Source: Aliirhizobium smilacinae (GTDB lineage Bacteria > Pseudomonadota > Alphaproteobacteria > Rhizobiales > Rhizobiaceae). Taken from it: a DNA stretch of 64,000 bases. A program made the translations under genes and the position numbers. Of the stretch, positions 14,620 through 25,612 are shown piece by piece (positions within the stretch are counted from its first letter, which is position 1; each line of letters begins with the position of its first letter). The notes under the pieces are model-generated. The model did not search any database, was not told the origin of the DNA, and saw only the letters and a program-made list of their open reading frames with translations. Where the stretch lies: the NCBI RefSeq assembly GCF_006335145.1, contig NZ_VDMN01000001.1:434001-498000 (forward strand), written 5' to 3'.

Positions 14620-17600
14620 TTACTCGGCAGCGTCAGGCAGCTGGCCATCGGCAGGCGCATCGAGCTTGGAGTTCTCCAACTCGACCGACAGACCGAGAGA
14701 GCGCATTTCCTTCACGAGAACGTTGAAGCTCTCCGGAATGCCCGCCTCGAACGTGTCGTCGCCGCGCACGATCGCTTCGTAGACCTTGGTACGGCCTGCC
14801 ACGTCGTCCGACTTCACGGTCAGCATTTCCTGCAGGGTGTAGGCGGCGCCGTAGGCTTCCAGAGCCCAGACTTCCATTTCCCCGAAGCGCTGGCCGCCGA
14901 ACTGCGCCTTACCACCAAGCGGCTGCTGGGTGACGAGCGAGTACGGACCAATCGAACGTGCGTGGATCTTGTCGTCCACAAGGTGGTTCAGCTTGATCAT
15001 GTACATGTAGCCGACGGTGACCTTGCGGTCGAAAGCTTCACCGGTACGACCATCGTACAGAACCGACTGACCCGACGAATGCAGACCGGCCTTGGTCAGC
15101 ATTTCAGCAACGTCCGGTTCATGCGCACCGTCGAAGACCGGCGTTGCGATGGAGACGCCCCTGCGGGACTGTTCGGCCAGTTTGACGAGAGAGTCGTCGT
15201 CGAAGTGTGCAACTTCGTCCTTGGCTTCACTGGAATACACGTCCGTCAGAACCGTCTTGAGGTTCGTGATGTCCATGGTCTTGCGATACTCGTCGAGCAT
15301 CTCGCCGATCTTCTTACCCATGCCAGCGCAAGCCCAGGCAAGGTGAGTTTCGAGGATCTGTCCGACATTCATACGCGAAGGCACGCCGAGCGGGTTCAAG
15401 CAGATGTCGACATGGGTACCGTCTTCGAGGAACGGCATGTCTTCGACAGGCACGATACGCGAGACGACGCCCTTGTTACCGTGACGGCCGGCCATCTTGT
15501 CGCCCGGCTGGATCTTGCGCTTCACAGCAACAAAGACCTTGACCATCTTCATGACGCCCGGAGGCATTTCGTCGCCGCGCTGGACCTTTTCGACCTTGTC
15601 CATGAAGCGATGCTCAAGCAGCGACTTGGACTCGTCGTACTGACCACGAAGCGCTTCGATCTCGCCCTGGACCTTCTCGTCCTCGACGGCGAACATCCAC
15701 CACTGCGAGCGGGGATATTCGGAGACGACGGCGTTGGAGAGTTCGATGCCCTTCTTGAAGCCCTTCGGACCGGCAACCGACATCTGACCACGCAGCATGT
15801 CGACCAGACGGCCGTAGACGTTACGATCGAGGATCGCCTGTTCGTCGTCGCGGTCCTTGGCGAGGCGTTCGATTTCCTCACGCTCGATCGCCATCGCACG
15901 TTCGTCCTTTTCGACGCCGTGACGGTTGAAAACGCGAACTTCGACGACAGTACCGAACGTGCCCGGAGGCATGCGCATGGACGTGTCGCGAACGTCGGAA
16001 GCCTTTTCACCGAAGATGGCGCGGAGAAGCTTTTCTTCCGGCGTCATCGGGCTTTCGCCCTTCGGTGTGATCTTGCCGACGAGGATGTCGCCCGGCTGGA
16101 CTTCGGCGCCGATGTAAACGATGCCCGCTTCGTCGAGGTTCTTCAGCGCTTCTTCCGAAACGTTCGGAATGTCGCGGGTGATTTCCTCAGGACCAAGCTT
16201 GGTGTCACGGGCAGCCACTTCGAATTCCTCGATGTGGATGGACGTGAAGACGTCGTCCGACACGATGCGCTCAGACATGAGGATCGAGTCTTCGTAGTTG
16301 TAACCGTTCCAAGGCATGAACGCGACGAGCGCGTTGCGGCCGAGTGCCAAGTCACCGAGATCGGTCGACGGACCGTCAGCGATGATGTCGCCCTTGTTCA
16401 GAATGTCGCCGACGGCGACCAGCGGACGCTGGTTGACGCAGGTGTTCTGGTTCGAACGCTGGAACTTCTGCAGGCGGTAGATATCAACACCGGACTTGCC
16501 GGCATCGAGATCTTCCGTGGCGCGGATAACGATACGGGTCGCATCGACCTGGTCGACAACACCGCTACGACGGGCAGCGATCGCAGCACCGGAGTCACGG
16601 GCAACGACCGGTTCCATGCCGGTACCGACGAACGGAGCTTCGGCGCGAACCAGAGGCACGGCCTGACGCTGCATGTTCGAGCCCATCAGAGCGCGGTTGG
16701 CGTCGTCGTTTTCGAGGAACGGGATCAGAGCCGCGGCGACGGAGACAAGCTGCTTCGGCGAAACGTCCATCAGGTTGATGGTGTCGCGCGGGGACAGCAT
16801 GACTTCGCCGGCGTGACGGCAAACCACGAATTCTTCAACGAACGCGCCTTCAGCCGTCAGCTCGGAATTGGCCTGAGCCACGTAATACTTGGCCTCTTCC
16901 ATAGCGGAGAGGTAGATCACGTCCTTGGTGACGACGCCGTCAACGATCTTGCGGTACGGGCTTTCGATGAAGCCGTACTTGTTGACGCGGGCAAAAGTGG
17001 CCAGCGAGTTGATCAGACCGATGTTCGGGCCTTCCGGCGTTTCGATCGGGCAAATACGGCCGTAGTGGGTCGGATGAACGTCGCGGACTTCGAAGCCCGC
17101 GCGCTCGCGCGTCAGACCACCCGGGCCAAGTGCCGAAAGACGACGCTTGTGGGTGATTTCCGAAAGCGGGTTCACCTGGTCCATGAACTGCGACAGCTGC
17201 GAGGAGCCGAAGAATTCGCGAACGGCGGCAGCAGCCGGCTTGGCGTTGATCAGGTCCTGCGGCATGACGGTGTCGATCTCGATCGACGACATGCGTTCCT
17301 TGATCGCGCGCTCCATGCGGAGCAGGCCGAGACGGTACTGGTTTTCCATCAGCTCGCCGACAGAACGAACACGGCGGTTGCCGAGGTTGTCGATGTCGTC
17401 GATTTCACCCTTGCCGTCGCGCAGTTCGACCAGCATCTTGACCACGGCCAGGATGTCGTCCTTGCGCAGAACGCGAACTGTATCTTCGACCTGCAGGTCG
17501 AGACGCATGTTCATCTTGACGCGACCGACGGCCGACAGGTCGTAACGCTCGGCGTCGAAGAACAGCGAGTTGAACATGGCTTCCGCAGAATCCATGGTCG

Positions 17601-18759
17601 GCGGTTCACCCGGACGCATGACGCGATAGATGTCGAACAGGGCGTCCTGACGGTTTTCGTTCTTGTCCGCATGAAGGGTGTTGCGGATGTAGGCGCCGAT
17701 GTTGATGTGATCGATGCCGAGAACCGGGATTTCGTCGAAGCCTGCTTCGAGAATGATCGGCAGGGTCTTTTCGTCGATCTCGTCGCCGGCTTCGAGATAG
17801 ATCTCGCCGGTCGAGTAGTTGACGATGTCTTCGGCGAGGAAGTTGCCGTAGAGGTCTTCGTCGGTTGCCTTAAGAGCCTTGAGGCCCTTGTCGGTCAGCT
17901 GGCGGAGCAGACGCGGGGTCAGCTTCTTGCCGGATTCGACAACGACTTCGCCGGTATCGGCGTCGACCATTTCGGACAGAGCCTTGGCACCCTTCAGCGT
18001 TTCCGCATTGAAAGGAATGCGCCAGCCGGTGCCGGAACGCTCATAGTTCGACTTCGTGTAGAAGGTCGACAGGATTTCTTCGCCGTCCATGCCGAGGGCC
18101 ATCAGCAGCGACGAGACCGGAATCTTGCGACGACGGTCGATGCGGGCAAAAACGATGTCCTTGGCGTCGAATTCGATATCGAGCCAGGAACCACGGTAAG
18201 GGATGACGCGGGCGGCAAAAAGCAACTTGCCGGAAGAATGGCTCTTGCCCTTGTCGTGGTCGAAGAAAACGCCCGGCGAACGGTGCATCTGGGACACGAT
18301 AACGCGTTCGGTACCGTTCACGATGAACGTGCCGTTATCCGTCATGAGCGGCATGTCGCCCATGTAGACGGACTGTTCCTTGATGTCCTTGATGGACTTC
18401 GCGCCCGTATCCTCGTCGATATCAAACACGATGAGGCGCAGCGTCACCTTGAGGGGAGCTGCGTAGGTCAGGTCGCGCTGACGGCATTCTTCGACGTCGA
18501 ATTTCGGCGGGTCGAATTCGTAGGACACGAATTCGAGCATAGAAGCACCAGAAAAGTCGGTGATCGGGAACACGGACCTGAAGACCGCATTCAAGCCCTC
18601 GTCCGGGCGACCGCCCTTGGGCTCTTCGACCATCAGAAACTGGTCATAAGATGCCTTCTGAACCTCGATGAGGTTCGGCATTTCCGTTACTTCTGGAATT
18701 TTACCAAAAAACTTGCGTACGCGCCTGCGACCATTAAAGGAAAGGGTCTGCTGAGCCAT
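14620..18759 (-). CDS. rpoB: DNA-directed RNA polymerase subunit beta
   Basis: The beta subunit forms the other half of the RNA polymerase cleft. The 1379-residue protein is of normal alphaproteobacterial length. The rifampicin region near residue 520 reads [20 protein letters not shown], followed by RLSALGPGG. The residues matching E. coli D516, H526 and S531 are wild type, while the position of N518 is valine. The C-terminal segment [20 protein letters not shown] is also typical. An ATG at 18,759 follows AAGGAG. The gene is preceded by a structured 241-base spacer after rplL. Confidence 0.99.
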   Translation of the reverse strand: MAQQTLSFNGRRRVRKFFGKIPEVTEMPNLIEVQKASYDQFLMVEEPKGGRPDEGLNAVFRSVFPITDFSGASMLEFVSYEFDPPKFDVEECRQRDLTYAAPLKVTLRLIVFDIDEDTGAKSIKDIKEQSVYMGDMPLMTDNGTFIVNGTERVIVSQMHRSPGVFFDHDKGKSHSSGKLLFAARVIPYRGSWLDIEFDAKDIVFARIDRRRKIPVSSLLMALGMDGEEILSTFYTKSNYERSGTGWRIPFNAETLKGAKALSEMVDADTGEVVVESGKKLTPRLLRQLTDKGLKALKATDEDLYGNFLAEDIVNYSTGEIYLEAGDEIDEKTLPIILEAGFDEIPVLGIDHINIGAYIRNTLHADKNENRQDALFDIYRVMRPGEPPTMDSAEAMFNSLFFDAERYDLSAVGRVKMNMRLDLQVEDTVRVLRKDDILAVVKMLVELRDGKGEIDDIDNLGNRRVRSVGELMENQYRLGLLRMERAIKERMSSIEIDTVMPQDLINAKPAAAAVREFFGSSQLSQFMDQVNPLSEITHKRRLSALGPGGLTRERAGFEVRDVHPTHYGRICPIETPEGPNIGLINSLATFARVNKYGFIESPYRKIVDGVVTKDVIYLSAMEEAKYYVAQANSELTAEGAFVEEFVVCRHAGEVMLSPRDTINLMDVSPKQLVSVAAALIPFLENDDANRALMGSNMQRQAVPLVRAEAPFVGTGMEPVVARDSGAAIAARRSGVVDQVDATRIVIRATEDLDAGKSGVDIYRLQKFQRSNQNTCVNQRPLVAVGDILNKGDIIADGPSTDLGDLALGRNALVAFMPWNGYNYEDSILMSERIVSDDVFTSIHIEEFEVAARDTKLGPEEITRDIPNVSEEALKNLDEAGIVYIGAEVQPGDILVGKITPKGESPMTPEEKLLRAIFGEKASDVRDTSMRMPPGTFGTVVEVRVFNRHGVEKDERAMAIEREEIERLAKDRDDEQAILDRNVYGRLVDMLRGQMSVAGPKGFKKGIELSNAVVSEYPRSQWWMFAVEDEKVQGEIEALRGQYDESKSLLEHRFMDKVEKVQRGDEMPPGVMKMVKVFVAVKRKIQPGDKMAGRHGNKGVVSRIVPVEDMPFLEDGTHVDICLNPLGVPSRMNVGQILETHLAWACAGMGKKIGEMLDEYRKTMDITNLKTVLTDVYSSEAKDEVAHFDDDSLVKLAEQSRRGVSIATPVFDGAHEPDVAEMLTKAGLHSSGQSVLYDGRTGEAFDRKVTVGYMYMIKLNHLVDDKIHARSIGPYSLVTQQPLGGKAQFGGQRFGEMEVWALEAYGAAYTLQEMLTVKSDDVAGRTKVYEAIVRGDDTFEAGIPESFNVLVKEMRSLGLSVELENSKLDAPADGQLPDAAE

Positions 18760-18914
18760 CGTCGCTCCTTCAAAATTGCATCCGGGCCTGCAACGGACGG
18801 GTATCGGAGGCCAATCGATCTCCCGTCGACATGAGTCTCAATCTCGTCCCGCTTGCCGAAACCCTAAGCCGGATTGCCTAGCGCTACGGTGGGGACCATC
18901 CTCTTGAGAACCCA

Positions 18915-18993
18915 TTACCCAGAAGCCGTTTTCATACGGATCCTGGGTAATAAGTTCGAAGAAATCGACGGGAGAGATAAATCCCCCCCGTCG
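18915..18993 (-). other. Two hairpins between rplL and rpoB (candidate attenuator/processing site)
   Basis: On the minus strand the first hairpin (18,966-18,993) has an 11-bp stem with G-T pairs and the loop ATTTAT. The second (18,915-18,950) has an 8-bp outer stem TTACCCAG/CTGGGTAA and an inner CCGT/ACGG stem. In E. coli the rplL-rpoB gap holds an attenuator and an RNase III site, which adjusts polymerase relative to ribosomal protein output. These hairpins are in the same position, but the shared role is inference. Confidence 0.55.
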
Positions 18994-19003
18994 TATTCCA
19001 GTA

Positions 19004-19378
<375 letters not shown>

Positions 19379-19432
19379 TTTCATAGTTCCTTATATTGGT
19401 TCGAACTTGGTTTTGAACAGCGAAAAACCGCC

Positions 19433-19951
19433 TTAAGCGGCTTCGTCCTTCTTTGCATAGGCTGCGAACACGCGGGCAAGCTGGCTTGCCGGTGCTGCAA
19501 CAACCGATGCGATACGGGTAGCCGGCGTCTGGATCATGCCCAGAAGCTTTGCACGAAGCTCGTCGAGCGAAGGCAGGGTCGCAAGCGACTTGACTGCATC
19601 TGCCGTGAGCGTCGTGGAACCCATGGCGCCGCCCAAAACAACGACCTTGTCGTTGGTCTTGGCGAATTCCATGACGACCTTCGGTGCCGTGATCGGGTCG
19701 ACGCTATATGCGATAAGCGTCTGACCCTTGAAGAGATCTACGATCCCTTCCGACTCCGTACCCTGAAGAGCGATCTTGGCCAGGCGGTTCTTCGCGACTT
19801 TGACGGTGCCGCCAGCAGCACGCATTTTCGAACGAAAATCGTTCATCTGCGCAACTGTGACACCAGCATAGTGGGCCACGACAACCGAACCGGAAGCCTT
19901 GAAGACTTCGTTCAGCTCCGTGACGAATTCGCGTTTTTCCGCTCTTTCCAC
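19433..19951 (-). CDS. rplJ: 50S ribosomal protein L10 (GTG start)
   Basis: L10 anchors the L7/L12 dimers to the ribosome and, in E. coli, represses the operon by binding its own leader. The start chosen is GTG at 19,951 ([20 protein letters not shown]), giving 172 residues, the usual length. GGAG lies seven bases upstream. An in-frame ATG at 20,011 would add 20 residues with no family similarity. The core [19 protein letters not shown] and the C-terminal L12-binding helix are clear. Confidence 0.95.
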   Translation of the reverse strand: MERAEKREFVTELNEVFKASGSVVVAHYAGVTVAQMNDFRSKMRAAGGTVKVAKNRLAKIALQGTESEGIVDLFKGQTLIAYSVDPITAPKVVMEFAKTNDKVVVLGGAMGSTTLTADAVKSLATLPSLDELRAKLLGMIQTPATRIASVVAAPASQLARVFAAYAKKDEAA

Positions 19952-20301
19952 TGTCTGTCTCCAGTTGACGGGACCGCAATCCTGCAGGCCCCATCGGTTT
20001 GCCTTTGCCACAAAGGGCCTCTTTCAAGACCCCAAGCGACGCTTGAGGATCCTGCCCCCCTGCTCTGCAGCATTCGCTACAAGCACAAGGCACACCAGGC
20101 TCGAACCAACTTTCACAAAACGCATGACGCATCTTCAAAACTTGGGTCTTACCCGTCTCATGCAGGTTTGAATTATTAAGGCCTTGATCCCGAAAGATTT
20201 AAGCCACCCACAATCTCGGACAGGAATTCCGGATTTCTCCGAAAACTTCCGGCTCGCGAGAGCCGGAAATTCTTTGTACCGGGGTTAAACCCCGGAAAAA
20301 C
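19952..20301 (-). promoter_or_regulatory. rplJ (L10) leader and rplA-rplJ spacer
   Basis: This 350-base spacer carries several hairpins and no credible gene. Directly after rplA are a CCGGGGTT/AACCCCGG palindrome (20,279-20,295) and a stem TTCCGGCT/AGCCGGAA (20,247-20,268) followed by GTTTTC, perhaps a weak attenuator. Nearer rplJ are a CAAGCG/CGCTTG hairpin (20,033-20,045) and a GCCCTTTG/CAAAGGC hairpin (20,001-20,018). The place corresponds to the L10 autoregulatory leader of other bacteria. A promoter was not identified with confidence. Confidence 0.5.
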
Positions 20302-20997
20302 TTATGCGTTAACCGAGGACGGGTCGATCTTGACGCCCGGACCCATGGTCGAGGAGATCGCTACGCGCTTGACGTAGTTACCCTTGGCACCAGCCGGCTT
20401 AGCCTTGACGACTGCGTCAGCGAAGGCCTTGATGTTCTCTTCGAGCGCCTTGGCGTCGAAGGAAGCCTTGCCGATGCCGGCGTGAATGATACCAGCCTTC
20501 TCGACGCGGAACTCGACAGCGCCGCCCTTGGAAGCCTTGACGGCACCCGTGACGTCCATCGTAACCGTACCGACCTTCGGGTTCGGCATCATGCCACGCG
20601 GGCCGAGAACCTTACCGAGACGACCGACGAGCGGCATCATGTCCGGGGTTGCAATGCAACGATCGAAATCGATCTTGCCGCCCTGAACGATTTCCAGCAG
20701 GTCTTCTGCGCCGACGATGTCTGCGCCAGCAGCCTTGGCTTCATCAGCCTTGACGCCACGAGCGAAGACAGCAACGCGAACGTCGCGGCCCGTGCCGTTC
20801 GGCAGGTTGACGACGCCGCGGACCATCTGGTCTGCGTGACGCGGGTCAACGCCGAGGTTCATTGCAATTTCGATGGTTTCATCGAACTTGGCGACCGCAC
20901 GTTCCTTGACCATAGCGATGGCGTCGGAAAGGGCTACGAGCTTGGTCGGATCAACGCCTTCGCGGATCTTCTGAATACGCTTTGCAAGCTTTGCCAT
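20302..20997 (-). CDS. rplA: 50S ribosomal protein L1
   Basis: L1 forms the mobile stalk at the tRNA exit site and is a translational repressor of the rplK-rplA mRNA in many bacteria. The 231-residue product is full length, with [20 protein letters not shown] and the signature [20 protein letters not shown]. It starts one base after the rplK stop codon, implying coupled translation. Confidence 0.98.
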   Translation of the reverse strand: MAKLAKRIQKIREGVDPTKLVALSDAIAMVKERAVAKFDETIEIAMNLGVDPRHADQMVRGVVNLPNGTGRDVRVAVFARGVKADEAKAAGADIVGAEDLLEIVQGGKIDFDRCIATPDMMPLVGRLGKVLGPRGMMPNPKVGTVTMDVTGAVKASKGGAVEFRVEKAGIIHAGIGKASFDAKALEENIKAFADAVVKAKPAGAKGNYVKRVAISSTMGPGVKIDPSSVNA

Positions 20998-20998
20998 G

Positions 20999-21430
20999 TT
21001 ATGCCACCACTTCCAGACCCATGGCGCGGGCAGAGCCCTCGATCATGGCCATTGCACCTTCGATATCGGCAGCGTTGAGATCCTTCATCTTGGCTTCAGC
21101 GATCGACTTGATCTGAGCCTTGGTGAGAGTGCCGGCCTTGCCGCCCTTGCCAGGCGTCTTGGAACCGGACGTGATCTTTGCTTCCTTCTTCAGCCAGTAG
21201 CTGACAGGAGGCTGCTTCATCGCGAAGGTGAAGGACTTGTCCTGGTAATAGGTGATGACGACCGGGATCGGCATACCTTTTTCCATTTCCTGCGTGGCGG
21301 CATTAAACGCCTTGCAGAATTCCATGATGTTGATGCCACGCTGACCAAGCGCCGGGCCGATTGGCGGGGACGGGTTTGCCGATCCTGCCTTGACCTGAAG
21401 CTTGAGCTGGCCTGCTACTTTCTTAGCCAT
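20999..21430 (-). CDS. rplK: 50S ribosomal protein L11
   Basis: L11 is part of the GTPase-associated centre and is needed for the stringent response through RelA/Rsh. The 143-residue product begins [20 protein letters not shown] and contains [20 protein letters not shown], the N-terminal thiostrepton-binding domain, then the rRNA-binding C-terminal domain ending in [13 protein letters not shown] 170-base structured spacer precedes it. Confidence 0.98.
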   Translation of the reverse strand: MAKKVAGQLKLQVKAGSANPSPPIGPALGQRGINIMEFCKAFNAATQEMEKGMPIPVVITYYQDKSFTFAMKQPPVSYWLKKEAKITSGSKTPGKGGKAGTLTKAQIKSIAEAKMKDLNAADIEGAMAMIEGSARAMGLEVVA

Positions 21431-21517
21431 ATCTCTCTGCCTTTCATAATAGAACCGGCTTCCCGGCTCACGATGCCGAATTGCTCCGGCGGCTGCGGTT
21501 GCGTGGTGCGGATCATT

Positions 21518-21591
21518 GGGGTCCGGCTAAGGCCCCTCACCTTCCACGCGGTTCGCGATTTTCATCGCGAGAGGTCCGACATGCGGACCCC
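21518..21591 (-). promoter_or_regulatory. rplK leader with competing helices
   Basis: On the minus strand GGGGTCCG (21,584-21,591) can pair locally with CGGACC (21,573-21,578) or with the distant CGGACCCC (21,518-21,525). A separate TCGCGAT/ATCGCGA hairpin (about 21,552-21,568) lies between. The alternatives exclude each other, which is a pattern of regulated leaders. L1 binds the rplK leader in E. coli; the same role here is inference. Confidence 0.4.
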
Positions 21592-21600
21592 ATAGTGAAC

Positions 21601-22131
21601 TCAGACCTTTTCGACCTGAGCGTATTCCAGCTCGACCGGGGTAGCACGACCAAAGATCGAGACCTCGACCTTGAGGCGCGAACGCTCCTCATCGACATCC
21701 TGAACAACGCCGTTGAACGACGCGAACGGACCATCGGAAACGCGAACCTGCTCGCCGATCTCGAAAGAGATCGAGGACTTCGGACGCTCGACGCCTTCCT
21801 GAACCTGACCGAGAATGCGCTCGGCTTCAAAGTCCGGAATCGGAACCGGCTTATTGTCGGAACCGAGGAAACCGGTAACCTTCGGCGTGTTCTTGATCAG
21901 GTGATAGACCTCGTCCGTAAGGTTCGCACGAACCATGACGTAGCCCGGGAAGAACTTGCGCTCGCTATCGACCTTACGGCCGCGACGCACTTCCACAACC
22001 TTTTCGGTCGGAACGAGAATCTTTTCGAACAGATGCTCAAGCCCCTTCTGGCGAGCCTTGTTCTCGATGTCGTCTGCGACCTTCTTTTCGAAGTTCGAAT
22101 ATGCGTGGACGATATACCAGCGTGCCGCCAT
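21601..22131 (-). CDS. nusG: Transcription termination/antitermination protein NusG
   Basis: NusG binds RNA polymerase, suppresses pausing, and links it to Rho or the ribosome. The 176-residue product has the NGN domain (AARWYIVHAYSNFEKKVADD) and the C-terminal KOW domain (EIGEQVRVSDGPFASFNGVV). The ATG at 22,131 is preferred: GGAG is seven bases upstream, while a GTG two codons earlier is too close. It follows secE by 15 bases. Confidence 0.97.
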   Translation of the reverse strand: MAARWYIVHAYSNFEKKVADDIENKARQKGLEHLFEKILVPTEKVVEVRRGRKVDSERKFFPGYVMVRANLTDEVYHLIKNTPKVTGFLGSDNKPVPIPDFEAERILGQVQEGVERPKSSISFEIGEQVRVSDGPFASFNGVVQDVDEERSRLKVEVSIFGRATPVELEYAQVEKV

Positions 22132-22146
22132 CTTCACTCTCCAGTT

Positions 22147-22347
22147 TTAAACGCTGACGTTCAGGATCAGGCGCAAAAGCCAACCCATCAACTGATCCGC
22201 CGCGAAGAAAAACAGAGCAGCAAATACAACCATAACCAGAACCATAGCCGTAGAGATTGCAGTCTCGCGGCGGGATGGCCAAGTTATTTTCAGACCTTCG
22301 GAACGAACCTGCTTGAAGAACGTGACCGGATTGGTTTTGGATGCCAT
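22147..22347 (-). CDS. secE: Preprotein translocase subunit SecE
   Basis: SecE clamps SecY in the inner-membrane protein channel. The 66-residue product is the short single-helix form found in most bacteria: MASKTNPVTFFKQVRSEGLK, the amphipathic helix ITWPSRRET, then one membrane span (AMVLVMVVFAALFFFAADQL). The ATG at 22,347 has GGAA five bases upstream; a TTG five codons earlier is less likely. It is followed at once by nusG. Confidence 0.95.
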   Translation of the reverse strand: MASKTNPVTFFKQVRSEGLKITWPSRRETAISTAMVLVMVVFAALFFFAADQLMGWLLRLILNVSV

Positions 22348-22534
22348 CGATTTTCCACGCAATTACGGCACGTAAAGCCGAACTCTCAGCCCCACGCACC
22401 GCGTGTCTGTTTTCTCTACATAAACATCGCCTCCCCTTTACACAAGAGGAAAAACAATGCCCAATTAAATTTCGCCGACTTAACCGGCGCAGCCGAAACA
22501 AGATATTTCATCTGCTTCAGCGAGCTTTTTCGAA

Positions 22535-22610
<76 letters not shown>

Positions 22611-22668
22611 TCACCCTTGGCGACTGGAAATCACATTCGATTCCGCGTCGTCCGCAAGCTAGGCGCTC

Positions 22669-22697
22669 CCTTTACGGTGCGTCGCCCGACTTGGCAA
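22669..22697 (-). promoter_or_regulatory. Candidate promoter of trnW-secE-nusG
   Basis: TTGCCA (22,692-22,697) and TAAAGG (22,669-22,674) are separated by 17 bases on the minus strand, about 58 bases before tRNA-Trp. Matches to consensus are partial. A promoter here would make trnW independent of the upstream capsule-like gene. Confidence 0.3.
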
Positions 22698-22723
22698 GTA
22701 TGTTTTTCGAGTTGCGAGCATGT

Positions 22724-24109
22724 TCAATACACCTCGCCGCGCCGATCCCCCGCATCAACGGCGCGAACGGTTGCAAATGCGGGTTCACTGCCGCCGAGAA
22801 TATCACCGCCGGCCAGATCGATCGCTCCGGGCAGAAGCCCTGCGGATCCCTTGCGCTCATTGGCCAGCGGCAAGCGCTTCCAGGCCAGCCGAGGGGGTTG
22901 GGCGACATAAGCACCCGGTTCATTCACAAGCCCACCGATGACGCGATCGACGATCGTGGAAATACCGAGCTTGCGGCCTTCAGGATGATAAAAATTGCCC
23001 TTCACCTGGATCGCACCGGCCAGAGCCTTGATGAAGCACGCCAGAAGACTGCGATCGATTCGCTCGGGATGCCGCCAGAAAACGTCCAGCCCGCCCTGAT
23101 GCGTCAATCCGGCAATATCGAATACTGCGGCGCCGAGAACGATCGTCGGAACATCAGCCCTGAGGCTGTGAAGACCTGTCGTCGAATTGACCACGATCGA
23201 ACCGTGGCAATGACGCAGGATCTCCGCCAGATTGCCCTTTTCGATGAAAAGCACACGGCTTTCGATACGGTATTTTTCTGCCAGCTCGCCAACAACCTTA
23301 CGCCAGTTCTCGAGGTCGTTATCGAGAGGGTGCTGCTTGATGATCAGTCGCCCGTTCTCAGGCGCATGGCGAGAAAACGACTGCATGACCTGGTCCAGCA
23401 TCTGAGAAATATGCCGATAGGGCGAGTTCGCCCTGATCTGGTAATCGCTCTGGAGCTGGAGTGCGAGCAGGTAATTGCGCTTCAGTTTATCGTCGAAATA
23501 CCCTTCCGGCAGGTCGTGTCTTTGCCGGAACATACGCGGCAGCCAGGAAAGGTAGTCGAAGAGCGGATCGTAATATTTGTCCGAGCGATAAAACGGGAAC
23601 AGAACCCGGCCGAAATAGGCGACCAGATTGTAGATCACCTCGTTGGTCGCTTCTTGCCCGAATGTGTGCGGATAGCGGTTCTTCAGGTCAGGATCAGCCA
23701 CCTTTGCAGCGATCTGGCGAATTCGGTCCGGATCGTTGGGAAAATGGGAGAATCGGCCCATCCCGTCACGTTCTAGCGTTATCCAGTCGGGCCGCAGATA
23801 GCCGAACTCAACCGCGTGACAACGCACGCCCAAGCGACGCGCGACGCGCGCCGCAAGTCGATGGTAAGGCAGCCGGTCGGCGTAATAGAGGATGTCGGTG
23901 ATGCCTTCGCGCTTCAGAAGAGCCGCGAGATACCGTGGCCAAGCCTTCAATGTGCCGCGATAGTTGATCGCACCGCGCCTCAACCAATAGACCTGGTCGC
24001 CGAAGGAGAAGTTCACCCTTCTTGTTTCCACGCCCTTGGCTTCAAACCCATCGCAGAGCTCGCGCCAGAAAACCGAAGGAGGACCTTGCAGAAAGAGAAC
24101 TTTGGCCAT
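22724..24109 (-). CDS. KpsS/LipB-type capsule polysaccharide protein 1
   Basis: This 461-residue protein resembles the Capsule_synth family (KpsS/KpsC/LipB). In E. coli, members add the Kdo linker to phosphatidylglycerol for capsule export. Recognisable parts are the start AKVLFLQGPPSVFWRELCDG, the segment GVRCHAVEFGYLRPDWITLE, NGRLIIKQHPLDND, and SIVVNSTTGLHSLRADVP. There is no signal peptide, so it is probably a cytoplasmic or membrane-associated glycosyltransferase. The ATG at 24,109 begins the conserved part; the reading frame runs 34 codons further without similarity. It is a paralogue of the divergent gene at 24,274. No other capsule genes are near. Confidence 0.85.
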   Translation of the reverse strand: MAKVLFLQGPPSVFWRELCDGFEAKGVETRRVNFSFGDQVYWLRRGAINYRGTLKAWPRYLAALLKREGITDILYYADRLPYHRLAARVARRLGVRCHAVEFGYLRPDWITLERDGMGRFSHFPNDPDRIRQIAAKVADPDLKNRYPHTFGQEATNEVIYNLVAYFGRVLFPFYRSDKYYDPLFDYLSWLPRMFRQRHDLPEGYFDDKLKRNYLLALQLQSDYQIRANSPYRHISQMLDQVMQSFSRHAPENGRLIIKQHPLDNDLENWRKVVGELAEKYRIESRVLFIEKGNLAEILRHCHGSIVVNSTTGLHSLRADVPTIVLGAAVFDIAGLTHQGGLDVFWRHPERIDRSLLACFIKALAGAIQVKGNFYHPEGRKLGISTIVDRVIGGLVNEPGAYVAQPPRLAWKRLPLANERKGSAGLLPGAIDLAGGDILGGSEPAFATVRAVDAGDRRGEVY

Positions 24110-24273
24110 ACGCGATTGAGTACCTTCTTCACCTTCTTGCGTCGAGAGATCCGACACCGAAAGCAGTGAGATTGAGCTAGTCGTCGTCAAGGTGGTTGGA
24201 ATTCTCACCAAACCCGCACCGCCGTCAATGCAAATACGATTTCAGGCTGTTAATTTCACGTAAGCACGGTGAC

Positions 24274-25566
24274 ATGAACACTCGCACTTTCCTCTTCCTT
24301 CAAGGCCCCGCCTCCCCCTTTTTCAGACTTGTCGCAGACAGGCTTGAAGCGGAGAGCGCACGCGTCGAGCGCATCAACTTCTGCATTGGGGATATGGTTT
24401 TCTGGTGGCCGAGAAGGAGCACATTGTTTCGCGGGAAAAAGAACGAGTGGGCAGCCTATCTTGCTGCTTTCGTGCGTCACCATGCGGTGACCGATATCGT
24501 CATGCTCGGTGATGGCCGGGATTATCACGCTGCGGCCGCCGAATTGGGCCAATCCTCAGGCATCAGGGTTCATATCGTCGAGCATGGTTATTTGCGGCCC
24601 GACTGGCTTACCGTCGAGCCCGACGGCATGTCGGCCCATTCGCGTTTCCCTCGGGATCCGGAGGCGATCAGGGCGCTCGCCGATGGCGTGCCGCTCGTCG
24701 CACGTGGCGGCCTGTTCCAATCCAGTTTTCTGACTTATGCGCTCTACGATCTCGCCTACCACATTCCGAATGTTTTGCTCGGGCCTCTGGTTCACCGCCA
24801 TTACAGAACACATGGCGCGGTTCATCCGGTCGTCGAATACAGCGGCTGGATCTGCAAAGGACTGACTGCAGGCAGACGCCGCAAACAGGCAGAGAAAACC
24901 ATCGCCGCATCCACGCGACGACTTGACGGTTCGGATGCCCGCTTCTTTCTCTTCCCTCTTCAGTTGCCGGGAGACTATCAGATAATCCGGCATTCACCAG
25001 GCGGTGACCTGAATAAGATCGTCGAAGCCGTGATCACCTCTTTTGCCAGATACGCCCCCAAGGATACCCGGCTCCTGTTCAAGATCCATCCGATCGATAA
25101 CGGTCTGTCACGCTGGCCCGAGCGGATCGGCGGTGTCGCCTCCCGGCTGGGCGTCGGGGATCGGGTCTTCGTGGCCGATGGTGGAAATACCGATGCTCTT
25201 ATCGAACGAGCGGAAGGTATCGTCACCGTCAACTCCACGGTCGGGCTGACAGCGCTCGGCTTTGGCCGTCCGGTCATCGCGCTGGGGTCGGCCATATACG
25301 ACATCGAAGGGCTCACCTCGCAAGCGCCGCTTGCTGATTTCTGGAACAGCCCACCCCTGCCCGATCAGGATCTGTTCGACGCATTCATGCGTGCGCTGTC
25401 CGCGACGACGCAGGTGCGCGGCGGCTTTATCGGGCGAGAGGCTCTGGAAACGGGGGCGGATAATGTCGCAGCGCGGCTGCTGGAAACGGATGAGCGATTG
25501 CCGGAGAGCCTACGCAAGCCGCGAAACCAAGGCATATTCCGCTACGCCGAAGAACTGTCGGGCTAA
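24274..25566 (+). CDS. KpsS/LipB-type capsule polysaccharide protein 2
   Basis: This 430-residue protein belongs to the same Capsule_synth family as its divergent neighbour. It shares the openings TFLFLQGPASPFFRLVADRL and FCIGDMVFWWPRR, the central VHIVEHGYLRPDWLTVEPDG, TRLLFKIHPIDNG and GIVTVNSTVGLTALGFGRPV. The start at 24,274 opens the conserved part; upstream in-frame sequence is unrelated. The two genes share a 164-base divergent promoter region. Their presence between tufB and tRNA-Trp is unusual and suggests insertion followed by, or as, a duplicated pair. The exact acceptor or sugar cannot be told from sequence. Confidence 0.85.
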   Translation: MNTRTFLFLQGPASPFFRLVADRLEAESARVERINFCIGDMVFWWPRRSTLFRGKKNEWAAYLAAFVRHHAVTDIVMLGDGRDYHAAAAELGQSSGIRVHIVEHGYLRPDWLTVEPDGMSAHSRFPRDPEAIRALADGVPLVARGGLFQSSFLTYALYDLAYHIPNVLLGPLVHRHYRTHGAVHPVVEYSGWICKGLTAGRRRKQAEKTIAASTRRLDGSDARFFLFPLQLPGDYQIIRHSPGGDLNKIVEAVITSFARYAPKDTRLLFKIHPIDNGLSRWPERIGGVASRLGVGDRVFVADGGNTDALIERAEGIVTVNSTVGLTALGFGRPVIALGSAIYDIEGLTSQAPLADFWNSPPLPDQDLFDAFMRALSATTQVRGGFIGREALETGADNVAARLLETDERLPESLRKPRNQGIFRYAEELSG

Positions 25567-25612
25567 ATTTTGCGCCGCAGATTCGGGCGATATGAAAATC
25601 ACGTGCTCCACG

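Noticed and set aside
14962..18834. A 1290-codon plus-strand frame opposite rpoB
   Set aside because: It is an antisense shadow of rpoB without family features.
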